Assembly (NCBI RefSeq): GCF_014174375.1
Contig: NZ_JABEQE010000002.1
Span: forward strand, 62,001 to 126,000
Length of the DNA stretch: 64,000 nucleotides
Origin: Gluconacetobacter asukensis
GTDB lineage: Bacteria; Pseudomonadota; Alphaproteobacteria; Acetobacterales; Acetobacteraceae
Direction: 5' to 3'
The notes beneath the pieces were generated by a model. That model did not search any database. It was not told where the DNA came from and worked only from the letters and a program-made list of their open reading frames with translations. The position numbers and the translations under genes are program-made. Every line of letters starts with the position of its first letter. Position 1 is the first letter of the stretch. Positions 1-9,346 of the stretch are shown piece by piece.

Positions 1-2633
1 GCGGCACCTCCACCCCGCATATCGCGGCGCTGGACGCCATGCTGCGCCGCCGCGCCGAGGGCACGGGCCGCCACCGCCCCGCCCCGATCGTCCGCCGGCC
101 GGTGTGGATTCCCTCGGTCGCCAGCCTCTACACCCAGGTGCCGCTGCGGCAGGAAAACAGCTATTTCTCGATCGGCGAGCGCTGCAACGCCAACGGCTCG
201 AAGAAATGGCGTACCCTTCAGGAAGAGGGCGACTGGGACGGTTGCGTGGCCGTGGGCCGCGAGCAGGTGGGCGAGGGCTCCAACGCGCTGGATATCTGCA
301 CCGCCTTCGTCGGCCGCGACGAGATGCGCGAGATGAACGAGGTGGTGACCCGCTTCACCGCCTCGGTCAACGCGCCGCTGGTGATCGATTCCACCGAAAC
401 CCCGGTCATCGAGGCCGCGCTGAAGCTGTATGGCGGCAAGGCGATCATCAACTCGATCAATTTCGAGGATGGCGAGGGCCACGCCCGCGACCGCATGCTC
501 CTGGCCCGCAAGTACGGCGCCGCCGTGGTGGCGCTGACGATCGACGAAGTCGGCATGGCCAAGACGGCCGAGGACAAGCTGCGCATCGCCACCCGGCTGG
601 TGGAATTCGCCTGCGACCGCCACGGCCTGCCGCAGTCGGACCTGATGATCGACCCGCTGACCTTCACCATCGGCACCGGCGTCGAGGACGACCGCAAGCT
701 GGGCCTGTGGACGCTGGAGGGCATCCGCCAGATCCATGAGCGCTTCCCCGACATCCAGATCGTGCTGGGCCTGTCGAACATCTCGTTCGGCCTCAACCCG
801 GCGGCGCGCGCGGTGCTGAATTCCGTGTTCCTCGATCACGCGGTGCGCGCGGGCATGACGGCGGCGATCGTCCATGTCTCGAAGATCCGCCCGCTGCACC
901 TGATCCCCGAGGAAGAGGTGAAGGTGGCCGAAGACCTGATCTTCGACCGCCGTGCGGAGGGCTACGACCCGCTGCAGAAGCTGCTGGAACTGTTCGCCGA
1001 CCGCAAGGCCAGCGATGCGGTGAAGAAGGTCCGTGCCGAAACGGTGGAAGGCCGCCTGAAGGACCGCATCGTCGATGGCGACCGCAAAGGGCTGGAAGCC
1101 GATCTCGACGAGGCGATGGCCACCATCCCGCCGCTGGACATCATCAACACCATCCTGCTGGACGGCATGAAGGTGGTGGGCGAGCTGTTCGGCGCCGGCA
1201 AGATGCAGCTGCCCTTCGTGCTGCAATCGGCCGAGACGATGAAGGCCGCCGTCGCCCATCTGGAGCCGCACATGGAGCGCGTCGAGGGCCAGGCGCGCGG
1301 CATCATCGTGCTGGCGACCGTCAAGGGCGACGTGCATGATATCGGCAAGAATCTGGTCGATATCATCCTGACCAATAACGGCTACCGGGTGATCAATCTG
1401 GGCATCAAGGTGCCGGTCGCCGACATGATCACCGCCGCACGCGAGCACAGTGCCGATGCGGTGGGCATGTCGGGCCTGCTGGTCAAATCGACCGTGATCA
1501 TGCGCGAAAACCTCGAAGAGATGGCCCGTCAGGGGGTCGACCTGCCCGTGCTGCTGGGCGGCGCCGCGCTGACCCGCAATTATGTCGAGGAAGATTGCGC
1601 CGCCGCCTACGGCACCGACGGCCGCGTGGCCTATGCCCGCGATGCGTTCGACGGCCTGTCGCTGATGGACCAGGTGGCCAAGGGCGAGTTCGACAATTAC
1701 CTGGCCGCCGTGCGCTCCCGCCGCGCCGGCAAGGCCACCCGCTCGCGCCCGCGCGACATGGAACAGCAGGAGCAGCGCGGCTTCGGCCCCGTCGATATCG
1801 CCGCCGCCCGCGCCCGCCGCCACCGCCTGACGCAGGGCGAGCCGGTCGTTACCCCGCCCTTCTGGGGTTCCAGGGTGCTGGAAGCCACGCCGGACGCCGT
1901 TCTGCCGTTCCTGAACGAGCGGTCGCTCTATCAATTCCAGTGGGGCTTCCGCAAGCAGGGCCGCTCGCTGGACGATTTCATGGGCTGGGCCAAGCAGGAA
2001 CTGCGCCCCGTGCTGCGCCGCATGCTGGCGCTGGCGGCCGAGCACGACATCCTGCGGCCCCAGGCCTCCTACGGCTACTGGAAGGCGGCGGGCCAGGGCA
2101 ACGACCTGATCCTGTTCGCCGAGGACGGCACCACCGAGGTCGCGCGCTTCGCCCTGCCGCGCCAGCCGCGCGAGGATGGCGCCTGCATCGCCGATTTCGT
2201 GCGCGACGTGGATGACGAGGCCCGGGACGTGATCGGGTTGCAGGTCGTCACCGTGGGCCAGAAGGCGTCGGACATGGCCCGCGAATGGTTCGAGGCCAAC
2301 CGCTACAAGGATTACCTCTACCTGCACGGGCTTTCGGTCGAGATGGCCGAGGCGATGGCCGAATATACCCACAAGCGCATCCGCGCCGAGCTGGGCTTCG
2401 CCGCCGAGGACGACCGCGACATGGCGAAGCTGCTGCAACAGGGCTATCGCGGATCGCGCTATTCCTTCGGCTATCCCGCCTGCCCGAGGCTGGAGGACCA
2501 GGAGCCGATCCTGAAGCTGCTGGATGCCGAGCGGATCGGCGTGTCGCTGACCGACGGCTACCAGTTGCACCCGGAGCAATCGACCTCCGCCCTGGTGGTC
2601 CTCAATCCGCAGGCGAAATATTTTTCGATCTGA
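1..2633 (+). CDS. metH: Cobalamin-dependent methionine synthase MetH, 5' end outside window
   Basis: MetH moves the methyl group of 5-methyltetrahydrofolate through methylcobalamin to homocysteine in the cytosol. The frame is open from the first bases: the codons before the ATG at 39 read GTSTPHIAALDA, the end of the homocysteine-binding barrel beside its zinc cysteines, so that ATG is internal. The folate-binding barrel opens with GERCNANGSKK (nt 174-206). The cobalamin domain carries the DxHxxG ligand motif as GDVHDIGKN (nt 1326-1352). The C-terminal activation domain has GYPACP near nt 2470. About 876 codons are visible of a family norm near 1,200. The enzyme is of the long fused type, not the split type. 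Upstream context is unseen. Confidence 0.96.
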   Translation, partial: GTSTPHIAALDAMLRRRAEGTGRHRPAPIVRRPVWIPSVASLYTQVPLRQENSYFSIGERCNANGSKKWRTLQEEGDWDGCVAVGREQVGEGSNALDICTAFVGRDEMREMNEVVTRFTASVNAPLVIDSTETPVIEAALKLYGGKAIINSINFEDGEGHARDRMLLARKYGAAVVALTIDEVGMAKTAEDKLRIATRLVEFACDRHGLPQSDLMIDPLTFTIGTGVEDDRKLGLWTLEGIRQIHERFPDIQIVLGLSNISFGLNPAARAVLNSVFLDHAVRAGMTAAIVHVSKIRPLHLIPEEEVKVAEDLIFDRRAEGYDPLQKLLELFADRKASDAVKKVRAETVEGRLKDRIVDGDRKGLEADLDEAMATIPPLDIINTILLDGMKVVGELFGAGKMQLPFVLQSAETMKAAVAHLEPHMERVEGQARGIIVLATVKGDVHDIGKNLVDIILTNNGYRVINLGIKVPVADMITAAREHSADAVGMSGLLVKSTVIMRENLEEMARQGVDLPVLLGGAALTRNYVEEDCAAAYGTDGRVAYARDAFDGLSLMDQVAKGEFDNYLAAVRSRRAGKATRSRPRDMEQQEQRGFGPVDIAAARARRHRLTQGEPVVTPPFWGSRVLEATPDAVLPFLNERSLYQFQWGFRKQGRSLDDFMGWAKQELRPVLRRMLALAAEHDILRPQASYGYWKAAGQGNDLILFAEDGTTEVARFALPRQPREDGACIADFVRDVDDEARDVIGLQVVTVGQKASDMAREWFEANRYKDYLYLHGLSVEMAEAMAEYTHKRIRAELGFAAEDDRDMAKLLQQGYRGSRYSFGYPACPRLEDQEPILKLLDAERIGVSLTDGYQLHPEQSTSALVVLNPQAKYFSI

Positions 2634-2702
2634 CGGAAGACCGCCATCTACAGCCAGCGCGCGATGTTGACCGCATGATCCCCCCCCCGGCATCATCGCG
2701 CA

Positions 2703-3131
2703 ATGGTATCCCCCTCCCTTCCACCGCCGGGTGACGACAGCGCTGCCCCGCCGCCCGACGCGCGGCGGGCGGTCGAGGCGCTGTGGCAGGCCCTGTCGCA
2801 GCATGCCGCCCAGGCCCCGCCCCCCACCGAATGGGATATCCGCCGCCTGGCCCGCGCCTTCGGGATGCATGGCGACCATTGCGTGGTAGGGCTGATCGCC
2901 GAGGACAAGGGCCAGCTCATCCGCGAGAGCGCCCATGTGCTGACCTGCCTGATGCGGATCTGGGCGGCGCGCGACCTCCCGGCCGGCGCCGTATGGACCG
3001 AGCTGGACCGCCGCACCCAGGTCGGCGAATTGCTGGTGATGCTGAACAACACGCAGCGCCGCCGCGCCGGCCGGCCCGCCGGACGGTCCCTGGGCCGCCC
3101 GTGGAAGATCCAGTCCACCAAGTTGCCCTGA
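2703..3131 (+). CDS. HisE-like (PRA-PH/MazG-fold) protein with decayed active site
   Basis: A 142-residue protein. The segment from about residue 50 to 105 (EDKGQLIRESAHVLTCLM then AARDLPAGAVWTELDRR) matches the helical core of phosphoribosyl-ATP pyrophosphohydrolase HisE, which performs the second step of histidine synthesis. The metal-binding EExxE helix of real HisE is replaced by a GDHCVVG stretch, and the ExxD of the second helix reads ESAH, so catalysis looks lost. A proline-rich N-terminus and a basic C-terminus (RRRAGRPAGR) flank the core. No other his gene is nearby; it lies between metH and cvpA-purF. The fold assignment is an inference from pattern only, and there is no clear ribosome binding site. 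Confidence 0.5.
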   Translation: MVSPSLPPPGDDSAAPPPDARRAVEALWQALSQHAAQAPPPTEWDIRRLARAFGMHGDHCVVGLIAEDKGQLIRESAHVLTCLMRIWAARDLPAGAVWTELDRRTQVGELLVMLNNTQRRRAGRPAGRSLGRPWKIQSTKLP

Positions 3132-3312
3132 TGGCGCGGATGCGATCTTTCCTTTGGCACCACGGGGGCCGGGTGGCATAAGCGCCCGTGGATAACGCCC
3201 CTCGATCACGCCCTCCGGGCCAGACGGCCCGCCGCAGCACAAGGACAGTTCCGCCCCTCATGTTTCGGGTCCCTTTTTTCCCGGCGTCCGGCCGGGTGGC
3301 CGATCCTGGTCC

Positions 3313-3843
3313 ATGAGCGGAGCCTGGGTGGATCTGGCGGCCGCGCTGGTGGTGGTGGCTTCGGCCCTGTTCGGGTGGGGGCGCGGCCTGGTCCGCGAAA
3401 TCCTGGGCCTGGCAACCTGGGCCGGCGCGCTGGTCCTGGCCATGCGCTGGATGGAGCCGGTGCGGCAGGCGCTCACGCCGTGGATCGACAACCCGCTGGT
3501 CGCGTCCGCCGCCGGCTTCGTCCTGCCCTTCATCGGGCTGCTGATCGTCTTCACGCTGCTGGCCCAGCTTCTCGGCCGGATCGTCCGCGACTCGGCGCTG
3601 GGCGGGCTGAACGGCATGCTGGGCCTGCTGTTCGGCGGGCTGCGGGGCTATGTTCTCCTGGCCGTGCTCTATCTTGCCGTGGGGACGGAAGTGGCCCCGG
3701 CGGAATGGCCCCAGCCGGTGCAGGATGCACGGGCCACGGCTTTCGTTGCCCGGGGGGCCTTCTTTCTGAGCGGGTTCCTGCCCATTTCCATGCAGGCACG
3801 CCTTGCGCAACCGCCGCAGACGCGCCATGACGCCCCGATATGA
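3313..3843 (+). CDS. cvpA: CvpA family inner-membrane protein
   Basis: A 176-residue membrane protein with four hydrophobic segments (about residues 5-25, 30-50, 65-90 and 98-122). The first bears the family signature of a small hydrophobic start followed by GWGRGLVREILGLATW. In proteobacteria cvpA is classically found just before purF, as here, where purF begins 73 bases downstream; the two are probably co-transcribed. The family is linked to colicin V export in E. coli and to envelope stress tolerance, but its molecular activity is not settled. The assignment rests on topology, signature and gene order. Confidence 0.88.
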   Translation: MSGAWVDLAAALVVVASALFGWGRGLVREILGLATWAGALVLAMRWMEPVRQALTPWIDNPLVASAAGFVLPFIGLLIVFTLLAQLLGRIVRDSALGGLNGMLGLLFGGLRGYVLLAVLYLAVGTEVAPAEWPQPVQDARATAFVARGAFFLSGFLPISMQARLAQPPQTRHDAPI

Positions 3844-3916
3844 CCCCTTAGCGGGGCCTCCCCAGTGCCAGCCCGGGGTCTCCGCCCGGTCACCCGCCGA
3901 GGAAAGAGAACTGATC

Positions 3917-5452
<1,536 letters not shown>

Positions 5453-5491
5453 CCGCCTGCCGGGCATGAGGCCGCAGGGCGGCCACCCACC

Positions 5492-6202
5492 ATGCTGACG
5501 GGCAGCGTGGCGCTGGTGACCGGCGCCAGTCGCGGCATCGGCCGCGCCACCGCCCTGGCCCTGGCCGATGCCGGAGCCCATTGCATCCTCACCGCCCTTA
5601 CCCCTGGCGGGCTGGAGGAAACCGACGATTTGATCGCACGGCGCACCGGCCGGCACGCGACCCTGCTGCCCCTGGACCTGCGGGACGGGGCGGCGATCGA
5701 CGCGCTGGGCCCGTCGATCGCGGCGCGCTTCGGCCGGCTGGACGTGCTGGTCCATTGTGCCGCCATGCTGGGCGTGCTCACGCCCGTCACCCACATGCGC
5801 GACACGGACTGGGACACCACGCTGGCGGTCAACGCCACCGCCGCCTGGCGGCTGATCCGTACCACGGCCCCGCTGCTGGAGCGCGCCCCGGCCGGCCGCG
5901 CATTGTTCCTGACCGACGGGCATGCCGCCCGCCCCGCCAGCTTCTGGGGCATGATGGCGGCCTCGAAAGCGGCGATGGAGGCCGTGGTGCTGACCTGGGC
6001 CGATGAAATCGACCCGGACTCGGCGCTGCGGGTCAATTTGTACGATCCCGGCCCGGTGGCCACCCGGCTGCAGGTGCAGGCCATGCCCGCCGCCGACCTG
6101 TCCGCCCTGCCCCGGCCCGAAGACGCCGCCGCCGCCATCGCCGCCCTGTGCCGCCCCGACGCGCAACGGCACGGGCAGAGGATCGTGGCCGCCGGAGCCT
6201 GA
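5492..6202 (+). CDS. Short-chain dehydrogenase/reductase-fold protein lacking the catalytic tyrosine
   Basis: 236 residues with a Rossmann N-terminus: TGASRGIG (residues 10-17) is an intact dinucleotide-binding motif. Overall it resembles the YciK branch of the SDR family. At the active site the usual YxxxK reads MAASK (Met155, Lys159), and the usual serine position about 13 residues earlier is Thr141/Asp142. Tyrosine and serine are therefore both replaced while lysine stays, so ordinary oxidoreductase chemistry is doubtful. It starts 39 bases after purF and ends 31 bases before ybaK, probably in the same transcript. Substrate is unknown. Confidence 0.85.
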   Translation: MLTGSVALVTGASRGIGRATALALADAGAHCILTALTPGGLEETDDLIARRTGRHATLLPLDLRDGAAIDALGPSIAARFGRLDVLVHCAAMLGVLTPVTHMRDTDWDTTLAVNATAAWRLIRTTAPLLERAPAGRALFLTDGHAARPASFWGMMAASKAAMEAVVLTWADEIDPDSALRVNLYDPGPVATRLQVQAMPAADLSALPRPEDAAAAIAALCRPDAQRHGQRIVAAGA

Positions 6203-6233
6203 CGCGCGCGCCCGATCCTGTTATGACACCGAC

Positions 6234-6725
6234 ATGGCCAAGAAACCCCAGATACCCGGCACCCCGGCGACGCTGGCGCTGACCCGTGCCGGGATCGCCT
6301 TCACCCCCGTGACCTACACGTACGATCCCGATGCCGACCGGCTGGGCGTGCAGGCCGCCGAGGCGATCGGCGAGCCGCCGGCCCGGGTGTTCAAGACCCT
6401 GATGGCGGAAATCGACGGCAAGGCCGTCTGCGTCGTCGTGCCGTCGGACCACGAGGTCAGCATGAAGAAGCTGGCCGCCGCCTTCGGCGGCAAGAGCGCG
6501 AAGATGATGAAGCCGGCCGATGCCGAGCGCATCACCGGCTTCCGTGTCGGCGGCATCAGCCCGTTCGGGCAGAAGAAGCGCGTGCCCACGGCTTTCGCCC
6601 GGCAGGCGGCCGATCTGCCCTATCTCTACACCAATGGCGGGCAGCGGGGCTTGCAGATACGCCTTGCCCCGGCCGACGCGCTACGCGCCTGCGAAGCTAT
6701 GCTGGCGGATCTGACGGCGGAGTGA
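6234..6725 (+). CDS. ybaK: Cys-tRNA(Pro) deacylase, YbaK/EbsC family
   Basis: A 163-residue protein of the YbaK family, which hydrolyses Cys-tRNA(Pro) mischarged by prolyl-tRNA synthetase. The central strand-helix region has FKTLMAEIDGK with the family lysine, VVPSDHEVSMKKLA, and the diagnostic GGISPFGQKK loop (about residues 105-114). The ATG at 6234 is chosen because the family begins about 15 residues before ALTRAGIAFTP. Length is normal. It is last in the purF-side group and is followed by a three-hairpin repeat that faces the convergent ompH-like gene. Confidence 0.92.
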   Translation: MAKKPQIPGTPATLALTRAGIAFTPVTYTYDPDADRLGVQAAEAIGEPPARVFKTLMAEIDGKAVCVVVPSDHEVSMKKLAAAFGGKSAKMMKPADAERITGFRVGGISPFGQKKRVPTAFARQAADLPYLYTNGGQRGLQIRLAPADALRACEAMLADLTAE

Positions 6726-6726
6726 T

Positions 6727-6846
6727 CTTCTTTTTCTGAAGAAAAAGAAGCAAAAAGACTTTTGATTCGTTCAGGGCCCTCGCGTGGCCCGGCAAAAAAC
6801 TCCTGAACGAATCAAAGTTTTTTGGTTCTTTTTTTCAAAAAAGAAC
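6727..6846. repeat. Three-hairpin A/T-rich repeat module, copy 1
   Basis: Three inverted repeats follow each other: 6727-6750 (arms CTTCTTTTTC / GAAAAAGAAG), 6764-6775 with 6802-6813 (perfect 12-bp arms GATTCGTTCAGG and complement), and 6825-6846 (GTTCTTTTT / AAAAAGAAC). The module lies between the convergent genes ybaK and ompH-like. With its T-runs on both strands it can act as a bidirectional terminator. The same module recurs in the opposite orientation at 62733-62852. Confidence 0.85.
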
Positions 6847-6857
6847 GCCTTCCCTTC

Positions 6858-7592
6858 TTATCCCTGCTGCTGCGAGGGATCGGCCATCTGGACCGGCGCG
6901 GTCGGGAACTTGCCCGATTTCGCGATCACTTCCGGGTCTTCGTTCGCCGCCGGCAGATAGACATGGGGCAGGATGGCGTTCAGCCGACTGGCCACCTGGT
7001 CGCTGATATCGACCTGCGGCCCATGCAGCACGGTCAGGCCCGACTGCACCACCAGCGTCAGTCCGCGCGCCTTCGCCACACTGTTCACCACCTGGCCGAT
7101 TTCGCGCTGGACCTGGTTCAGCGCGATCTGGATATCTTCCTCCAGAATCCGGTTGCGGTTGCCGAACTTGCGCTGATCGGCCGCCACGCGCTGCTGCAGG
7201 CTGCGCTGCTGGGCTTCGGCCTCGGGCCGGGCCGCGTTCATCATCTGCTGGCGCAGGGCCTGGATCTGCTCCTCCTCGGCCCGCACGTCGCGGATCAGGG
7301 CGTCGCGCCGCGTGCCCATTTCCTTCTCGACCTCCTGGATCGCGACGGATTGCCGCATGATCGCATCGGTGTCGAATACGCCGACGATCGGGGCGGGCGG
7401 CTTGGCGGCGGGCGGCAGCGGCCCGAAATCGGGCACTGGCGGCGCCGGCAGCAGGGGCTGCTGGTCGGCGGCGGCGGGTGCTGCAGCCGGCGCGGGGGCC
7501 GCGACGGCAGGGGTCAGGACGGCACCCATCCCGGTCACAACGAAGAATCCGGCCAGAAGCCGGCGGCACGAGGTCCGGGAAATATCGGTCAT
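6858..7592 (-). CDS. OmpH/Skp-like periplasmic protein
   Basis: A 244-residue exported protein. MTDISRTSCRRLLAGFF starts a signal peptide that should be cut after the AVAA segment near residue 32, followed by an Ala/Pro linker. From about residue 70, IVGVFDTDAIMRQS begins the OmpH/Skp domain, with a charged coiled-coil hairpin (about 80-145) as in the Skp chaperone tentacles, then a returning strand around LTLVVQSGLTVLH. Skp-type proteins hold unfolded outer-membrane proteins. Most alphaproteobacterial copies lie beside bamA; this one stands alone, so it may be a second paralogue. The inner ATG at 7592 was chosen because the signal peptide starts there. Confidence 0.8.
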   Translation of the reverse strand: MTDISRTSCRRLLAGFFVVTGMGAVLTPAVAAPAPAAAPAAADQQPLLPAPPVPDFGPLPPAAKPPAPIVGVFDTDAIMRQSVAIQEVEKEMGTRRDALIRDVRAEEEQIQALRQQMMNAARPEAEAQQRSLQQRVAADQRKFGNRNRILEEDIQIALNQVQREIGQVVNSVAKARGLTLVVQSGLTVLHGPQVDISDQVASRLNAILPHVYLPAANEDPEVIAKSGKFPTAPVQMADPSQQQG

Positions 7593-7783
7593 GATCGCAA
7601 TCCGTAAGGCAGGGAGCAAACGCGACGGCGCGAGGGCCGGAGACGGCAAAAAGAGCAATGCTGCCCTGCCTAGCCGATCACCGGGAGCATGACCAGTCCT
7701 CGGCCGTTCAAACACATGCATGCGCGCGCGACGATCGGGCCTATACTCGCCCTTCCACGCCCCTCTCCGAAAGGCCCTTCGCC

Positions 7784-8185
7784 ATGAGACCGCGTTGCCA
7801 CCGGCACCTTGCCGGATGCCTCACCCTCGCCGCCCTGTGCCTGCCGCCGGTGCTGCCCTTGGCGCATGCCGCACCTGGACCTGCCGCACGAGGACCCGCC
7901 GCGCCGGCGCCGCATTCCGCCTATCCCGATGGAACCGGCGATTCGCTGGTCGACCGGCTGAACGCAGCCCAGTTGCCGCAGAGCTATCATGGGCCGCTCT
8001 ATTATCAGGGCCAGCCCATTCCCCCGGCCCAGCCGCTGGATGTGCAGTCCCTGCCCCCGAACGTGCCGCAGATCGTACCCTCGCCGCCGCCCGGCGCCCG
8101 CGCGCCCGAGCCCTCAATGCGGCCGCCCGGCCTGACCGGCAGCACCCTGCCGCCGCCGGAGCCCCCCTGCGCCGGCGCCTGCTGA
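7784..8185 (+). CDS. Small exported proline-rich protein, unknown function
   Basis: 133 residues. The ATG at 7784 (GAAAGG about 9 bases before) opens a clear signal peptide: basic MRPRCHRH, a hydrophobic CLTLAALCLPPVLPL, and a likely cut after AHA at about residue 29. The mature part is Pro/Ala-rich with PLYYQGQPIPPAQPLD in the middle and ends in CAGAC, so two cysteines could form a disulfide. No known domain is recognised. It lies back to back with the OmpH-like gene and convergent with the HTH gene at 8280. Confidence 0.6.
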   Translation: MRPRCHRHLAGCLTLAALCLPPVLPLAHAAPGPAARGPAAPAPHSAYPDGTGDSLVDRLNAAQLPQSYHGPLYYQGQPIPPAQPLDVQSLPPNVPQIVPSPPPGARAPEPSMRPPGLTGSTLPPPEPPCAGAC

Positions 8186-8231
8186 GGGGCGGGGCGCCAT
8201 AATTCCGCTGTAATTCCAGACCAGACTGACT

Positions 8232-8273
8232 GTGTGACGTCGGTGCGTGATGCAAATGTTCCCGGCGTCACAC
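8232..8273. repeat. Interrupted 12-bp inverted repeat between convergent genes
   Basis: GTGTGACGTCGG (8232-8243) and CCGGCGTCACAC (8262-8273) pair at 11 of 12 positions around an 18-base loop. It fills the gap between the small exported protein gene and the HTH gene. No T-run follows on either strand, so it may be a weak bidirectional terminator or a protein site. Confidence 0.55.
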
Positions 8274-8279
8274 CCCTGA

Positions 8280-8765
8280 TCACAGCATCCCGTACAATCG
8301 CCACATCACGGGCGTATGGGAGAGGAAGATCAGCCCCAGCCCCGAGGCGAACAGCAGTTTCAGCCCCAGCGGGCCACCCGCCGACACCAGCGCATCCAGT
8401 GTCAGGACCTGCATGCACGGGTCGACCGGCCGTACCGGCCGCCCCCGTGCGTCGCACACTGCCGGCGCCGCGATCCGCGCCCGCCATTCCTGCCGCTGCC
8501 GCGCCTCTTCGGCCGCCGAAATCCGCGCCCGTCCGTAGAGCAGGGTCACATAACGATCCAGATCCTCGACCCGATACATCAGCGTCCGCCCGTTCCGCGC
8601 CGCCGGGCGCGGCCCCGCATGCAGCAGACCGAGCATACGCAGCCGCCGCGATGGAATGCCCAGATAGACGGCAGCATCGGCCACGGGCAACATGCGCCGC
8701 AGGGGAAAGACATGAACGGTCGCCGAACCGTCATTGGCGCCATCCGGAGGAGTGAGGCCGCTCAT
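8280..8765 (-). CDS. Helix-turn-helix protein with a C-terminal membrane segment
   Basis: 161 residues, no named family recognised. Residues about 26-75 look like a MerR/excisionase-type winged helix: MLPVADAAVYLGIPSRRLRML, then a wing and VEDLDRYVTLL. A charged helix (residues 80-100) follows. Residues about 127-152 (GPLGLKLLFASGLGLIFLSHT) form one hydrophobic segment suitable for membrane insertion, with a short tail. DNA binding plus a C-terminal anchor would place a regulator at the inner membrane. It could instead be a small peripheral protein whose HTH is structural. It faces the lipoprotein gene's upstream neighbourhood and has no operon partner. Confidence 0.55.
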   Translation of the reverse strand: MSGLTPPDGANDGSATVHVFPLRRMLPVADAAVYLGIPSRRLRMLGLLHAGPRPAARNGRTLMYRVEDLDRYVTLLYGRARISAAEEARQRQEWRARIAAPAVCDARGRPVRPVDPCMQVLTLDALVSAGGPLGLKLLFASGLGLIFLSHTPVMWRLYGML

Positions 8766-8870
8766 CCCCTCGACGATGTTGCCCCACGGCTCCGGCTGTC
8801 AATCATAACCTGCCCCGACAGCGGGACCGTTTCCGGATAACGCTTATGCCGGATTGCGGATCATAGTCCG

Positions 8871-9248
8871 TTAGCGGCAGATATGCCGTTCGCCATCCGC
8901 GCCGATATAGGTGCCCGTCAGCGGGTCGAAGCAGGCATTGGCCGTGCAGGCATTGCCCGATACCAGGGGGGCCGGATTCAACCGGGCCGCCATGCCCTGC
9001 GTCATATGCGCGGCGGCGCCGCAGAGCGGCGTGTCGAGCGGGGCGGAAGGGTCGTTCACCAATTGCGCCTCGTTGGCGGGCGGCGGCGCTTCCGCCGCCG
9101 TTCCGGGCGCGAACTGCAGGGGCGGGCGCCGCGCCGGCTTGGGGGCCACGGGCGCGGGGGGCTTGGCGCAGCCGGCCAGCAGCGCCATGACGCACAGCGC
9201 CGACAGGCCGGTGACCCGTGCGAAAGAAGACCGGGGACGTTCGTTCAT
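8871..9248 (-). CDS. Small lipoprotein, unknown function
   Basis: 125 residues from the ATG at 9248. MNERPRSSFARVTGLSALCVMALLAGC is a lipoprotein signal with lipobox LLAGC, so Cys27 should be lipidated. The mature part has a Pro/Ala linker followed by a compact C-terminal domain with several cysteines (LCGAAAH, GNACTANACF, final HICR). The segment FDPLTGTYIGADGERHICR resembles the short conserved tail of small alphaproteobacterial envelope proteins. Upstream in-frame codons to 9350 exist but would bury the signal peptide. It is 98 bases downstream of xseA on the same strand. Confidence 0.65.
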   Translation of the reverse strand: MNERPRSSFARVTGLSALCVMALLAGCAKPPAPVAPKPARRPPLQFAPGTAAEAPPPANEAQLVNDPSAPLDTPLCGAAAHMTQGMAARLNPAPLVSGNACTANACFDPLTGTYIGADGERHICR

Positions 9249-9346
9249 GGCTCTGTCCTGTGCGCTCCGGCCGACCATCGGGCAAGCCATTCCCGTCCCA
9301 TCCATCATCCGCCTTATCGCCATCATCTGCCCTATCGTTGGTACGG

